10,958 bases of DNA from DUUI01 sp964345765 (GCA_964345765.1 CAYFSJ010000031.1:1-10958); one strand, 5' to 3'; positions 1 to 7,021 are shown, counted from the stretch's first letter. Numbers and translations are program-made. The notes: generated by a model from the sequence alone, not told the origin.

Positions 1-75
1 TGAAATCTCAAATTTCTTGACGTTTCTGTTTAGTTTTCAAAGATCATTTTTCTCATGTCACCCAAATTGAGTGCC
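1..75 (-). other. probable rRNA operon leader (partial, runs off left edge)
   Basis: Read on the minus strand, this stretch carries CTTTGAAAACTAAAC followed by AACGTCAA. This wording is typical of the leader just before 16S rRNA (and of the 16S-23S spacer) in low-GC Gram-positive bacteria. The 16S gene itself is not in the window; if the call is right it starts shortly beyond position 1, on the minus strand. A leader is favoured over a spacer because candidate promoters and then a protein gene lie directly upstream. This is recognition from memory of rrn leaders, not an alignment. Confidence 0.55.
33..46 (-). promoter_or_regulatory. boxA-like antitermination element
   Basis: The minus strand reads TGATCTTTGAAAAC. 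It matches the boxA core (TGxTCTTTGAAAA) found in rRNA leaders, where NusB/NusE bind the nascent RNA and keep polymerase from terminating early. Its place downstream of candidate promoters and the neighbouring leader wording support the call. Confidence 0.5.
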
Positions 76-80
76 TATAT

Positions 81-109
81 AGAGTAACAAATTTTAAGCG
101 CAAAGTCAA
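81..109 (-). promoter_or_regulatory. candidate rrn promoter (proximal)
   Basis: On the minus strand a -35 box TTGACT (104-109) is followed after 17 nt by TACTCT (81-86). The -35 is near consensus; the -10 keeps only the TA....T positions. Transcription would run left into the boxA-like leader. The spacing is ideal, but the weak -10 keeps confidence moderate. Confidence 0.4.
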
Positions 110-187
110 GCGAATATTACTTAATTTCATAATATTCTTTTTGTTCGATGCATGTTATTCAAATAGCTGGAACTTGAGTGTAGTTAC

Positions 188-193
188 ATTATA
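188..193 (-). promoter_or_regulatory. candidate -10 box TATAAT (distal rrn promoter)
   Basis: A perfect TATAAT sits on the minus strand after an A/T-rich tract. No good -35 lies at 16-18 nt; TTGCTG is about 20 nt upstream. Together with the proximal promoter it would give the tandem P1/P2 layout common before rRNA operons. In AT-rich DNA a lone TATAAT can occur by chance. Confidence 0.3.
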
Positions 194-244
194 CACATTA
201 TTTTTTAAATTACCAGCAAAAGTACTAAATTCTCAAAATTTTTT

Positions 245-910
245 CTAGCAACGTAAATAAGAGCGCTTCAAGCCTAATTTACCGTTCTCTTTCATTCTCA
301 AGATCCCATTAATAGCCGATTGGTTCTTTAATGTTTGAGCCACCTGAAGTGCTTCCTTATATAAAGACTGATATGAAACACCAACTGTCTTTACATAGTA
401 TGCCATGGCATCCGTTACTATTTCACTCTCGCTAACCTTATATAATAGCTCTTTAATTTTATCATGATTAAATTGATCATCCTCTTTATTCGCTAACATC
501 CAACTATAGGTATAATATCCTCCGCGCACTCTTTTTGGTTCATTGCTATTAATCCAACTCCTAGCAATATCCTGGCCATGATCATGTCCAGCCAAAGTAA
601 CACTTAGTTGATAATCAATCAACCAGGTACTTTCTGTTTTATTCATCCAATCACCAAATTGTTCTTGTGTCATTTTGTCTAAGTCACAAATCATACAAGC
701 CAAAGAGCGCACATCTAAATGGTCCTGTTCATATAATGCTAGTGCCAGTTCATGATTATTCTTGTGTTTTTTGTATAAGGTCTTTAAATCTTTTTGTGCC
801 ACACCCAACACCACAACATCACTAACACCCTTTTTCTTCATTTGAGAAATCGTTCTTTGATTTGAATGATGTTGACAAAACTCTAGAATTTCTTTAACTG
901 TTTCTTGCAT
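245..910 (-). CDS. AlkD-like DNA alkylation repair protein
   Basis: A 221-residue protein made almost entirely of amphipathic helices, as in the HEAT-like-repeat AlkD family. That family flips out and excises alkylated bases by wrapping duplex DNA. Family-like features are GVAQKDLKTLYKKH (36-49), the segment LALALYEQDHLDVRSLA (55-71), and W96 with D99 in TWLIDYQLS, which may stand for the Trp and catalytic Asp of AlkD. The W-to-D spacing is one residue shorter than I recall for Bacillus cereus AlkD, so activity is uncertain. The basic end (GKLGLKRSYLRC) resembles the DNA-contacting tail of several members. The start overlaps the upstream gene by 17 nt, which suggests translational coupling. 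The gene ends in TAG, with an in-frame TGA three codons later. The family call is from pattern recognition and is fairly likely; the exact substrate is unknown. Confidence 0.65.
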   Translation of the reverse strand: MQETVKEILEFCQHHSNQRTISQMKKKGVSDVVVLGVAQKDLKTLYKKHKNNHELALALYEQDHLDVRSLACMICDLDKMTQEQFGDWMNKTESTWLIDYQLSVTLAGHDHGQDIARSWINSNEPKRVRGGYYTYSWMLANKEDDQFNHDKIKELLYKVSESEIVTDAMAYYVKTVGVSYQSLYKEALQVAQTLKNQSAINGILRMKENGKLGLKRSYLRC

Positions 911-1523
911 CTTCTCTTAATTTCTCCCACCGTTTTTGTTTTGTTTCATCTTTCTTAGCACTAAAGATGTGTCTAGCTAAATCTTTTTGTCGATAAGGAC
1001 TCAATGCATTAAAGTAGTCCAATGTAATCTGATCATTTTTAATCTCTTGTACAATGTTTGGTATGAATCTTACATAATCATCAACTCTCTGAGAAACTTC
1101 CTCTTTAATTTTGGGTCGCTTATCAAATTGTCTCAAACCAATTATCGTGAAATTATCATCCAGTTTAACCATTCTTGAAAACTTCAAATTAGTTTCGTCA
1201 ACAAAGCCATCCCCTTGCATTTCAAGATTTAAGTAAGGAAAGATATCATCGCGATGAATCGAATCAAGACCCAAACGATTATTTAATTTTGGGTACGCCA
1301 GATATAGATAACCTTTATCATTAATAAGATCGTTCTTTGCTGCATTTAAAATGGTTTCCTTAATCTCCTTTAGGCTATAAACAAAACGTATCAGACAATC
1401 TTGATTTTTCATAAGTTCATTATTGACATCTAAATCTTTAAACAATTCATAATTATCAGGTTCATTAAGAATTGTTATAACATCAAATTTATCTAAGCTA
1501 AGTTTTTTATAAAGTGCATTCAT
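894..1523 (-). CDS. DUF3052-like / YdeI-OmpD-associated domain protein
   Basis: A 209-residue cytosolic protein with no signal peptide or membrane segment. The N-terminal half (about residues 12-100) resembles DUF3052-type proteins: a leading LNEPDNYELF segment, then LIRFVYSLKEIKETI and GYLYLAYPK strands, like a degenerate methyltransferase-type fold. The C-terminal part, YFNALSPYRQKDLARHIFSA followed by KKDETKQKRWEKL, has the helical pattern of the bacteriocin-protection YdeI/OmpD-associated domain (Phe, then LxPxxxKD, then AKxxETxxKR). The biochemical role of both families is poorly known. The start is set at the ATG at 1523 because AAGGAG lies 6 nt upstream; the ATG 18 nt further out would swallow that site and has none of its own. 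It overlaps the AlkD-like gene by 17 nt, so the two are probably co-transcribed. A weak -10 (CATAAT, 1542-1547) is the only promoter hint. Confidence 0.6.
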   Translation of the reverse strand: MNALYKKLSLDKFDVITILNEPDNYELFKDLDVNNELMKNQDCLIRFVYSLKEIKETILNAAKNDLINDKGYLYLAYPKLNNRLGLDSIHRDDIFPYLNLEMQGDGFVDETNLKFSRMVKLDDNFTIIGLRQFDKRPKIKEEVSQRVDDYVRFIPNIVQEIKNDQITLDYFNALSPYRQKDLARHIFSAKKDETKQKRWEKLREDARNS

Positions 1524-1528
1524 GTTTT

Positions 1529-1535
1529 TCTCCTT
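1529..1535 (-). promoter_or_regulatory. Shine-Dalgarno that fixes the start at 1523
   Basis: The minus strand reads TTAAGGAGAAAAACATG. AAGGAG at optimal spacing selects the inner ATG (1521-1523) over the in-frame ATG at 1539-1541. The first six residues of the longer reading are therefore probably not translated. Confidence 0.75.
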
Positions 1536-1557
1536 AACCATATTATGTCAGAGCAAC

Positions 1558-1588
1558 AAAAAACTCCGGTTGTTTAAGACCGGAGTTT
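1558..1588 (-). terminator. intrinsic terminator of the FMN-lipoprotein gene
   Basis: A perfect 10-bp inverted repeat, AAACTCCGGT (1561-1570) and ACCGGAGTTT (1579-1588), with an 8-nt loop. On the minus strand it is followed by six T residues. It lies 19 nt past the lipoprotein stop codon. The opposite strand lacks a comparable T tract, so it works leftwards. Confidence 0.9.
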
Positions 1589-1606
1589 AAGGGAGATTAA
1601 TCAATC

Positions 1607-2662
1607 TTATTGTAGGTTTTCAGCAGCTAAAGCAATTGATTCTAAGTATCCAACAGTATCAACTAAAGTTGAACTAGAGATATCATCAACTAATTCACCA
1701 GCGGTATTAGCGCTAACTAAATCTTTAACTTCTTGAGCAGTCATACCAACAGTATGATCTTCAATCGCTCTATAACCTTCAACTAATTGCATAGTTGCTT
1801 CGCCACGTTCTGCCATATTTCCAGAATAAGTTTCATTATTCACTCTCTTAGATGCTAGAACGCCACCTTCTGCATAGTTTTCACCAAATGCATCATCTGA
1901 ATTAGGAACACCAGTGTTTCCATCAGCACCCATGTATTGGAATTCATCAATATTAGCAGCAACAATGACACCGTCTAATACAGCAACGACTGTATCTGCT
2001 ACAGCTCTTTCACCGTGAGCAGCATGTTGGATAAATCCAATTTGAATGTCTTCAACATTTCCTTTAGCAACCCCTTTTGATTCCATGTCAGTGTTCTTAG
2101 CAGCATCAATAATTGCTTGAACATAACCATAAGTATCAACTAATGTAGAGCTAGAAATATCATCAATTAATTCACCTTCAGTAGAATCAGCTAATAACGC
2201 TTCTAAATCAGCAGCAGTTTTACCCTTAGCATAATCTTCAATTGCTTTATAACCTTCAACTAATTTCATTGTAGCTTCACCACGTTCAGCCATGTTTTGA
2301 GAATAAAGGTCATTGTTAACACGTTTTGAATAAAGTTTAGCATCAACAGATCCTTCACCAAATCCTAAATCAGAATTAGGTAGGAATTCATTTTCTGCAT
2401 CAACTCCACCATATTGGAATTCTTCAATGTTAGCAGCAACAATAACATCACCATTCATAACAACTGCTACTCTCGCAAATGAACGATTGCCATGAGGAGC
2501 CGCATAAGCTCTTCTTAACACAACTTCAGTTTCAGAATCAGTTGTATCTGTTTCTGTTGTAGAATCATCTGTTGTGTCTTCAGCAGGCGTTGTGTCTTGT
2601 GTACAACCTACTAATAATAGGAACACTAATAATAAACTTAATAATACTTTTAACTTTTTCAT
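1607..2662 (-). CDS. PplA-like lipoprotein with two FMN-binding-type domains
   Basis: A 351-residue exported lipoprotein. Residues 1-19 are a signal peptide (KK then a long Leu run) ending in lipobox LVG-C20, so Cys20 is lipidated. Residues 21-47 are a Thr/Asp/Glu-rich linker, probably spanning the cell envelope. Two homologous domains follow, about 48-190 and 208-350. Each has a VVAxxDGxIVAANIxEFQY strand pair, a VPNSD/FGE loop, SKRVNN..YSxNMAERGEAT, and ends in DDISSSTLVDTxGY. That end parallels the D-x-x-S-G-A-T flavinylation motif of FMN_bind proteins, making Thr173 and Thr332 candidate sites for covalent FMN added by an ApbE/FmnB transferase. The layout matches Listeria PplA and enterococcal cAD1-precursor lipoproteins, which take part in extracellular electron transfer. 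No partner genes (ndh2, fmnB, eetB) are in the window. It is a single-gene unit with its own promoter and terminator. The family call is fairly likely; the redox role is inference. Confidence 0.6.
   Translation of the reverse strand: MKKLKVLLSLLLVFLLLVGCTQDTTPAEDTTDDSTTETDTTDSETEVVLRRAYAAPHGNRSFARVAVVMNGDVIVAANIEEFQYGGVDAENEFLPNSDLGFGEGSVDAKLYSKRVNNDLYSQNMAERGEATMKLVEGYKAIEDYAKGKTAADLEALLADSTEGELIDDISSSTLVDTYGYVQAIIDAAKNTDMESKGVAKGNVEDIQIGFIQHAAHGERAVADTVVAVLDGVIVAANIDEFQYMGADGNTGVPNSDDAFGENYAEGGVLASKRVNNETYSGNMAERGEATMQLVEGYRAIEDHTVGMTAQEVKDLVSANTAGELVDDISSSTLVDTVGYLESIALAAENLQ
1613..2041 (-). repeat. internal repeat copy 2 of the lipoprotein gene
   Basis: Encodes residues 208-350, homologous to the first domain (2093-2521). 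The most similar stretches encode NMAERGEATM, LVEGY and DDISSSTLVDT, where DNA identity is also high. It indicates a gene-internal duplication of one FMN-binding-type domain. The first copy lacks the second's IGFIQHAAHG opening in exact form, showing the copies have diverged. Confidence 0.85.
2093..2521 (-). repeat. internal repeat copy 1 of the lipoprotein gene
   Basis: Encodes residues 48-190. It shares with copy 2 the order of motifs (AANIxEFQY, SKRVNN, NMAERGEATM, LVEGYxAIEDxxxG, DDISSSTLVDT). The spacing between motifs is nearly the same in both copies, as expected for a tandem domain duplication. Confidence 0.85.
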
Positions 2663-2688
2663 ATACCCTCATTGTAAAAGTCAAAACT

Positions 2689-2717
2689 ATTATAACTTAT
2701 TGTTTTTATTTTAACAA
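2689..2717 (-). promoter_or_regulatory. promoter of the FMN-lipoprotein gene
   Basis: On the minus strand TTGTTA (2712-2717) is followed after exactly 17 nt by a perfect TATAAT (2689-2694). Transcription would start near 2682, giving a 20-nt leader with GAGGG just before the ATG. It resembles a housekeeping sigma-A promoter. Confidence 0.7.
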
Positions 2718-2804
2718 TAGAAAAGTTGTCTTTAGTTAACATTTTTTGATAAATTTTAATTAAATCGGCCAAATAACCTAATAGGAAATCCCTTTCAAAT
2801 AAGT

Positions 2805-2810
2805 TATACT
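2805..2810 (+). promoter_or_regulatory. candidate -10 of the gcv operon promoter
   Basis: TATACT lies 33 nt before the gcvT start codon. The matching -35 position (2782-2787, TAGGAA) is poor, so the promoter may need an activator or be weak. Transcription would start near 2817, leaving a leader of about 26 nt. Confidence 0.4.
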
Positions 2811-2842
2811 TAAATCAAATAGAAAAAGAAGGGAAAAATATC

Positions 2843-3928
2843 ATGAGTAAAAAAACTCCTCTCTATCAGTTTCATTTAGATCACGGTGGTAAAATGGTTG
2901 AGTTTGGCGGTTATCTTTTACCTGTAAACTACGACCACACGATTAAACAAGAACATAACTTTGTTCGAGATCAAGCTGGTCTTTTTGATGTTTCGCACAT
3001 GGCCGAGATATTCATCAAAGGACCAAACACACTTGAATTCATTAATCACCTACTCACTAATGATTTCTCAAAAATGAAACCAGGACAAATTAAATACACC
3101 CTCATGTTGAATCATGAAGGAGGTATTGTCGATGATTTATTAGTTTATTACACAAGCGACCAAGATGTTATGTTGGTCTGTAATGCCTCAAATCACGAAA
3201 AAGATCTCAACTGGATTTATGAACAGATTATCGATGGTGTTGAAATCATTGATTATTCTGAACATGTCGCCCTACTAGCACTTCAAGGTCCACAATCCAT
3301 TGAAATTCTAAAGCAGTTCACTAAAGAAGAAGACATCCCACAAAAGTATTACACCTTTAAAGGCGATGTTATGGTCGCCGGCTGTAAAGTCCATTTATCA
3401 AGAACAGGTTACACTGGTGAAGATGGAGTCGAGATTTATTGTGACATTAACGATGTGGAAACCATCGCCAATAAATTCTTATCAACCAACCAAGTTCAAC
3501 TATGTGGTTTAGGCTCTCGAGATACACTACGTCTTGAAGCTGGCTTACCTCTTTATGGTCATGAAATGAGTGATGATATCACACCTCATGAAACAGGACT
3601 TAATTTCTTCGTTAAGATGAACAAAGATGATTTCATCGGAAAGAAAGCCTTAGAAGAAAAACAGTCAACCAAAACCCGTGTTGGACTCAAAATGATTGAC
3701 CGAGGAATTGCGAGACAAGACAACAAGATTTATGTCGATGATAAAGAAATCGGCATTGTCACCTCAGGGACACAACTTCCATATGTAGGATATGCTGGCG
3801 CAATGGCCATTATCGATAAAGACTATTCAGAATTAAATACACAAGTCATTGTCGATGTCCGTGGAAGAAAAGTAAAAGCAGAAGTAATCAAATTACCATT
3901 TTATTCAAGAAAGAAGGAGGAAAAATAA
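2843..3928 (+). CDS. gcvT: glycine cleavage system T protein (aminomethyltransferase)
   Basis: A 361-residue cytosolic enzyme, the usual length. It takes the aminomethyl group held on the lipoyl arm of the H protein and transfers it to tetrahydrofolate, giving 5,10-methylene-THF and ammonia. Family features are TPLYQFHLDHGGKMVEFGGY near the N terminus, GLFDVSHM (46-53), EGGIVDDLLVYY (92-103) containing the likely catalytic Asp97, RTGYTGEDG (187-195) and GLGSRDTLRLEAGLPLYG further on. The C-terminal barrel ends with VDVRGRKVKAEV. The start has GAAGGG 9 nt upstream. It is first in the gcv operon, and its TAA abuts the gcvH start codon, whose ribosome-binding site (GGAGG) lies inside the end of gcvT. 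It diverges from the lipoprotein gene. Confidence 0.95.
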   Translation: MSKKTPLYQFHLDHGGKMVEFGGYLLPVNYDHTIKQEHNFVRDQAGLFDVSHMAEIFIKGPNTLEFINHLLTNDFSKMKPGQIKYTLMLNHEGGIVDDLLVYYTSDQDVMLVCNASNHEKDLNWIYEQIIDGVEIIDYSEHVALLALQGPQSIEILKQFTKEEDIPQKYYTFKGDVMVAGCKVHLSRTGYTGEDGVEIYCDINDVETIANKFLSTNQVQLCGLGSRDTLRLEAGLPLYGHEMSDDITPHETGLNFFVKMNKDDFIGKKALEEKQSTKTRVGLKMIDRGIARQDNKIYVDDKEIGIVTSGTQLPYVGYAGAMAIIDKDYSELNTQVIVDVRGRKVKAEVIKLPFYSRKKEEK

Positions 3929-4294
3929 ATGGCAATCAAATACACACAATCACATGAATGGATCAAAGAAACAGACGATAACACTGTTTTAATTGGAATC
4001 ACCGATTTCGCACAAAGTGAATTAGGTGAAATCGTCTTCGTCAATTTAAACGAAGTAGATGATGAAGTCAGCGCACATGAGCCTTTCGGAGATGTCGAAT
4101 CAGTCAAGGCTGTTTCTGATTTACTAAGCCCAGTTGATGGAACCATCGTTAAGATTAACGAAGAACTTCTCGACCAACCTGAACTGATCAATCAAGATGC
4201 CTCAAATACATGGTTAATCGAAGTCAAAGATTACACTTTAGGCGATGATTTGATGAGCGAAGAAGAATATAACACATTTGTTAAGGAACAATAA
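3929..4294 (+). CDS. gcvH: glycine cleavage system H protein
   Basis: A 121-residue lipoyl carrier, slightly shorter than the 125-130 typical of the family. Its lipoylated arm shuttles the aminomethyl group between P and T proteins and is reoxidised by the L protein. The lipoylation lysine is Lys60 in GDVESVKAVSDL, a textbook H-protein context. The N terminus (YTQSHEWI, then IGITDFAQSELGEIVFV) and the C-terminal SEEEYNTF are also diagnostic. The start codon follows the gcvT stop with no gap, using GGAGG 8 nt upstream. The lipoate ligase at the end of the same operon is the likely enzyme that charges Lys60 or supplies its lipoate. Confidence 0.97.
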   Translation: MAIKYTQSHEWIKETDDNTVLIGITDFAQSELGEIVFVNLNEVDDEVSAHEPFGDVESVKAVSDLLSPVDGTIVKINEELLDQPELINQDASNTWLIEVKDYTLGDDLMSEEEYNTFVKEQ

Positions 4295-4295
4295 T

Positions 4296-5615
4296 ATGGC
4301 AAGTTATGTTGTAAATTCAAAAAAAGAACAACAACAGATGTTACAAGAGCTAGGCATGGAATCAATTAATCAACTCTATGATTACATTCCTAAAGAGGCT
4401 TGCCTTCAAAGAGAACTCGACATTGCAGATGGACTCACTGAATTTGAAGTCTATCAAAAGATGGTCGACCTATCCCAAGAAAACAAAATATATAAAACAA
4501 TCTTTAGAGGAGCTGGGGCTTATCGCCACTATATCCCAACAGTTGTTAATCACTTATCTTCAAGAAGTGAATTTGTGACATCTTATACACCATATCAAGC
4601 CGAAGTATCTCAAGGAACACTCCAAGCTATTTTTGAGTATCAAACGATGATGGCTAGACTTACTGGCATGGACGCCAGTAATGCCTCAGTCTATGATGGT
4701 GCTACCGCAGCGGCCGAAGCAATGATGATGGTTCAAGACAGAAAACGCTCAACTGTGTTAGTTTCTGAAACAGCCAACAAGATGGTTCAAGACGTCATGA
4801 GAACTTATGCTTCTGGATTTGATGTTGAACTTATCACTGTTAAACAAAAAGATGGTCTGCTGGATATAGAACATCTCAAAGAATTACTAAACGAAGAAAT
4901 TGCTGGTCTCTATTTAGAACAAGTCAATTACTTTGGAAACATTGAAGATGTAAAACCAATCAGTGAATTGTGTCATGAACATGGCGTTAAATTGATATTA
5001 GGAGTCAACCCAATTGCTGCAGCCATCCTACCTAGTGCTAAAGAGGTTGGCGCAGACATCGCTGTTGGAGAAGGACAACCTTTAGGTATCCCTCTACAAT
5101 TTGGTGGACCAAGCTTTGGCTTTATGGCCACAACGGAAAAATTAGTCCGTCGTTTACCAGGACGTATTGTTGGTGAAACCACTGATAAAGATGGTAATCG
5201 TGCCTATGTTTTAACGCTGCAAGCAAGAGAACAACATATTCGTCGTGAAAAAGCGACCTCCAGTATTTGTTCTAACCAATCTTTAATGGCTGTTAGAGCA
5301 ACCATCTACCTTGCTACTTTAGGTCCACAAGGACTCAAAGAAGTAGCACAACGATGTGTCGATAACGCCCATTACTTAGCTAACAAATTAAATGAACTTG
5401 ATCAAGTTGAATTAGTCTATGACCATGAATTCTTCCATGAATTTGTCACTAAAACAGATAAAGTCGAAGAGGTTTTAGCTAAACTTGAAGAAAATGATAT
5501 CTTAGGTGGTTACCCACTTTCTGATAATGAAATTCTGTGGTGTGCAACCGAAGTTAATACCAAAGAAGAAATGGACAGAGTTGTGTCATTAGTGAAGGAG
5601 GTTCTATCATGTTAG
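4296..5615 (+). CDS. gcvPA: glycine dehydrogenase (decarboxylating) subunit 1, P-alpha
   Basis: A 439-residue N-terminal half of the split P protein, normal in length. With GcvPB it forms the PLP enzyme that decarboxylates glycine and passes the aminomethyl group to the H protein's lipoyl arm. Hallmarks are FRGAGAYRHYIPTVV (about 68-82), FVTSYTPYQAEVSQGTLQ, DASNASVYDGATAAAEAM, GEGQPLGIPLQFGGPSFGF, and REQHIRREKATSSICSNQSL. It has the type I aminotransferase fold but no PLP lysine, as expected for this subunit. The start is placed at the ATG at 4296, one base past the gcvH stop, because AAGGA (4283-4287) sits 8 nt upstream; an upstream TTG reading would start inside gcvH and lack a site. It ends in TAG, with an in-frame TAA three codons later, and overlaps gcvPB by 7 nt. 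Confidence 0.95.
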   Translation: MASYVVNSKKEQQQMLQELGMESINQLYDYIPKEACLQRELDIADGLTEFEVYQKMVDLSQENKIYKTIFRGAGAYRHYIPTVVNHLSSRSEFVTSYTPYQAEVSQGTLQAIFEYQTMMARLTGMDASNASVYDGATAAAEAMMMVQDRKRSTVLVSETANKMVQDVMRTYASGFDVELITVKQKDGLLDIEHLKELLNEEIAGLYLEQVNYFGNIEDVKPISELCHEHGVKLILGVNPIAAAILPSAKEVGADIAVGEGQPLGIPLQFGGPSFGFMATTEKLVRRLPGRIVGETTDKDGNRAYVLTLQAREQHIRREKATSSICSNQSLMAVRATIYLATLGPQGLKEVAQRCVDNAHYLANKLNELDQVELVYDHEFFHEFVTKTDKVEEVLAKLEENDILGGYPLSDNEILWCATEVNTKEEMDRVVSLVKEVLSC

Positions 5616-7021
5616 TCTTTGAAGTAAGTAGAGAAGGTCGTCGTTCTTTTTATCTACCGAAAAGTGACGTAGAAAGTCATTCTTTATCACTGAAACGTGA
5701 GGATGATTTAAAACTACCAGAACTTTCTGAGCGTGAAGTGGTCCAACACTATACAAATTTAACCAAGAAGATTTTTAGTGTCGATTCAGGATTCTATCCA
5801 CTGGGCTCTTGTACCATGAAATACAATCCTAAACTTAATGAAGATGTTGCTGGTTTAGCTGGCTTTAGCCATATCCACCCTCTTCAACCAAAAGAAAGTG
5901 TTGTTGGAGCATTAAAAGCATTTGATTTATTGTCAGAAAAACTTGCTGAAGTGACAGGGATGGATGCTATTACGTTACAACCTGCTGCAGGTGCCCAAGG
6001 TGAGTTTGCTTCTTTATTAATGATTAAAGCTTACTTAAAAGATCATGGCAAAGAGCATAAAACTGAGGTCATCGTACCTGACTCAGCACATGGAACAAAC
6101 CCTGCTTCTGCTGTTATGGCCGGCTTTAAAGTAGTCACAGTCCCAAGTGATGAGCGTGGTTTAGTTGATGTAGAAAAACTAAGAGAACTTGTTAATGATA
6201 AGACTGCGGCCATTATGTTAACCAATCCTAATACATTAGGTTTATATGAAGTGGATATCTTAGAGATTTCGAAGATTATTCATGATGCAGGCGCCTTAAT
6301 GTATTGTGATGGCGCAAACATGAATGCCATTATGGGAATCTCAAGACCTGGCGATGTTGGTTTTGATGTCATTCACTTAAATCTACATAAGACTTTCTCA
6401 ACTCCACATGGTGGTGGTGGTCCTGGATGTGGTGCTGTTGGTGTTAAATCAATCTTAGAACCTTATCTGCCAACTCCTGTTGTTAGAAATCAAGAAATCT
6501 TAATCGATCGTCCTAAGAGTATTGGACCGATGAAGAATTTCTATGGACATTTTGGTGTCTTTATTAGAGCTTTAACTTACATTTTAAGCTTAGGTGGCAA
6601 TGGACTTAAAGAAAGTAGTCAAAATGCGGTTCTTAATGCGAATTACTTACAACATCTAATGAAAGAACATTATCCTGCTGCTAAAGAACAACCATTTATG
6701 CATGAGTTTGTTACGAGCATGACTAAACTTAAGAAGGACACGGGTGTGAGTGCCTTAGATATTTCTAAGGGCTTAATTGAAAATGGTATTCACCCACCGA
6801 CTATGTATTTCCCAATTATTGTGCCTGAAGCCTTAATGATTGAACCGACTGAAACTGAGAGTATTGATACTCTTAAGAAAGTGGCGGATGTCTTTAATAA
6901 GCTTTATCAACAAGCACATGATGATCCTGATTCATTAAAAGAAGCTCCTAATAACACGGTGGTGAAACGAGTCGATGAAGTGAAGGCTGCTCGTCACCCA
7001 ATTCTGGTGCATAATGATTGA
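5609..7021 (+). CDS. gcvPB: glycine dehydrogenase (decarboxylating) subunit 2, P-beta
   Basis: A 470-residue PLP-bearing half of the split P protein. Lys261 in HLNLHKTFSTPHGGGGPG should form the Schiff base with PLP, and the Gly run after it is typical. Other family marks are PLGSCTMKYNPK (63-74), LQPAAGAQGEFASLL, DSAHGTNPASA, TNPNTLGLYE and YCDGANMNAI. It starts 7 nt inside gcvPA with AAGGAGG (5595-5601) ideally placed, so equal production of the two subunits is expected. It ends in TGA, 8 nt into lplA, which shows that TGA serves as a stop here. The length is near the 480-490 common in the family. Confidence 0.96.
   Translation: MLVFEVSREGRRSFYLPKSDVESHSLSLKREDDLKLPELSEREVVQHYTNLTKKIFSVDSGFYPLGSCTMKYNPKLNEDVAGLAGFSHIHPLQPKESVVGALKAFDLLSEKLAEVTGMDAITLQPAAGAQGEFASLLMIKAYLKDHGKEHKTEVIVPDSAHGTNPASAVMAGFKVVTVPSDERGLVDVEKLRELVNDKTAAIMLTNPNTLGLYEVDILEISKIIHDAGALMYCDGANMNAIMGISRPGDVGFDVIHLNLHKTFSTPHGGGGPGCGAVGVKSILEPYLPTPVVRNQEILIDRPKSIGPMKNFYGHFGVFIRALTYILSLGGNGLKESSQNAVLNANYLQHLMKEHYPAAKEQPFMHEFVTSMTKLKKDTGVSALDISKGLIENGIHPPTMYFPIIVPEALMIEPTETESIDTLKKVADVFNKLYQQAHDDPDSLKEAPNNTVVKRVDEVKAARHPILVHND

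Noticed and set aside
1524..1541. Longer start for the DUF3052/YdeI-like protein
   Set aside because: The extension contains the Shine-Dalgarno used by the inner ATG.
2663..2842. Glycine riboswitch between the divergent genes
   Set aside because: No aptamer-like helices or GG-rich core seen, and both promoters fit with short leaders.
3901..4191. Minus-strand frame opposite gcvH
   Set aside because: It is the complement shadow of a certain gene, with Ser/Leu-rich content and no ribosome-binding site. The same holds for minus-strand frames at 4973-5182, 6043-6225 and 8054-8290 and plus-strand 987-1178.
4278..4295. TTG start for gcvPA inside gcvH
   Set aside because: The ATG at 4296 has AAGGA at proper spacing and begins with the family's usual N terminus; the TTG reading has no site.
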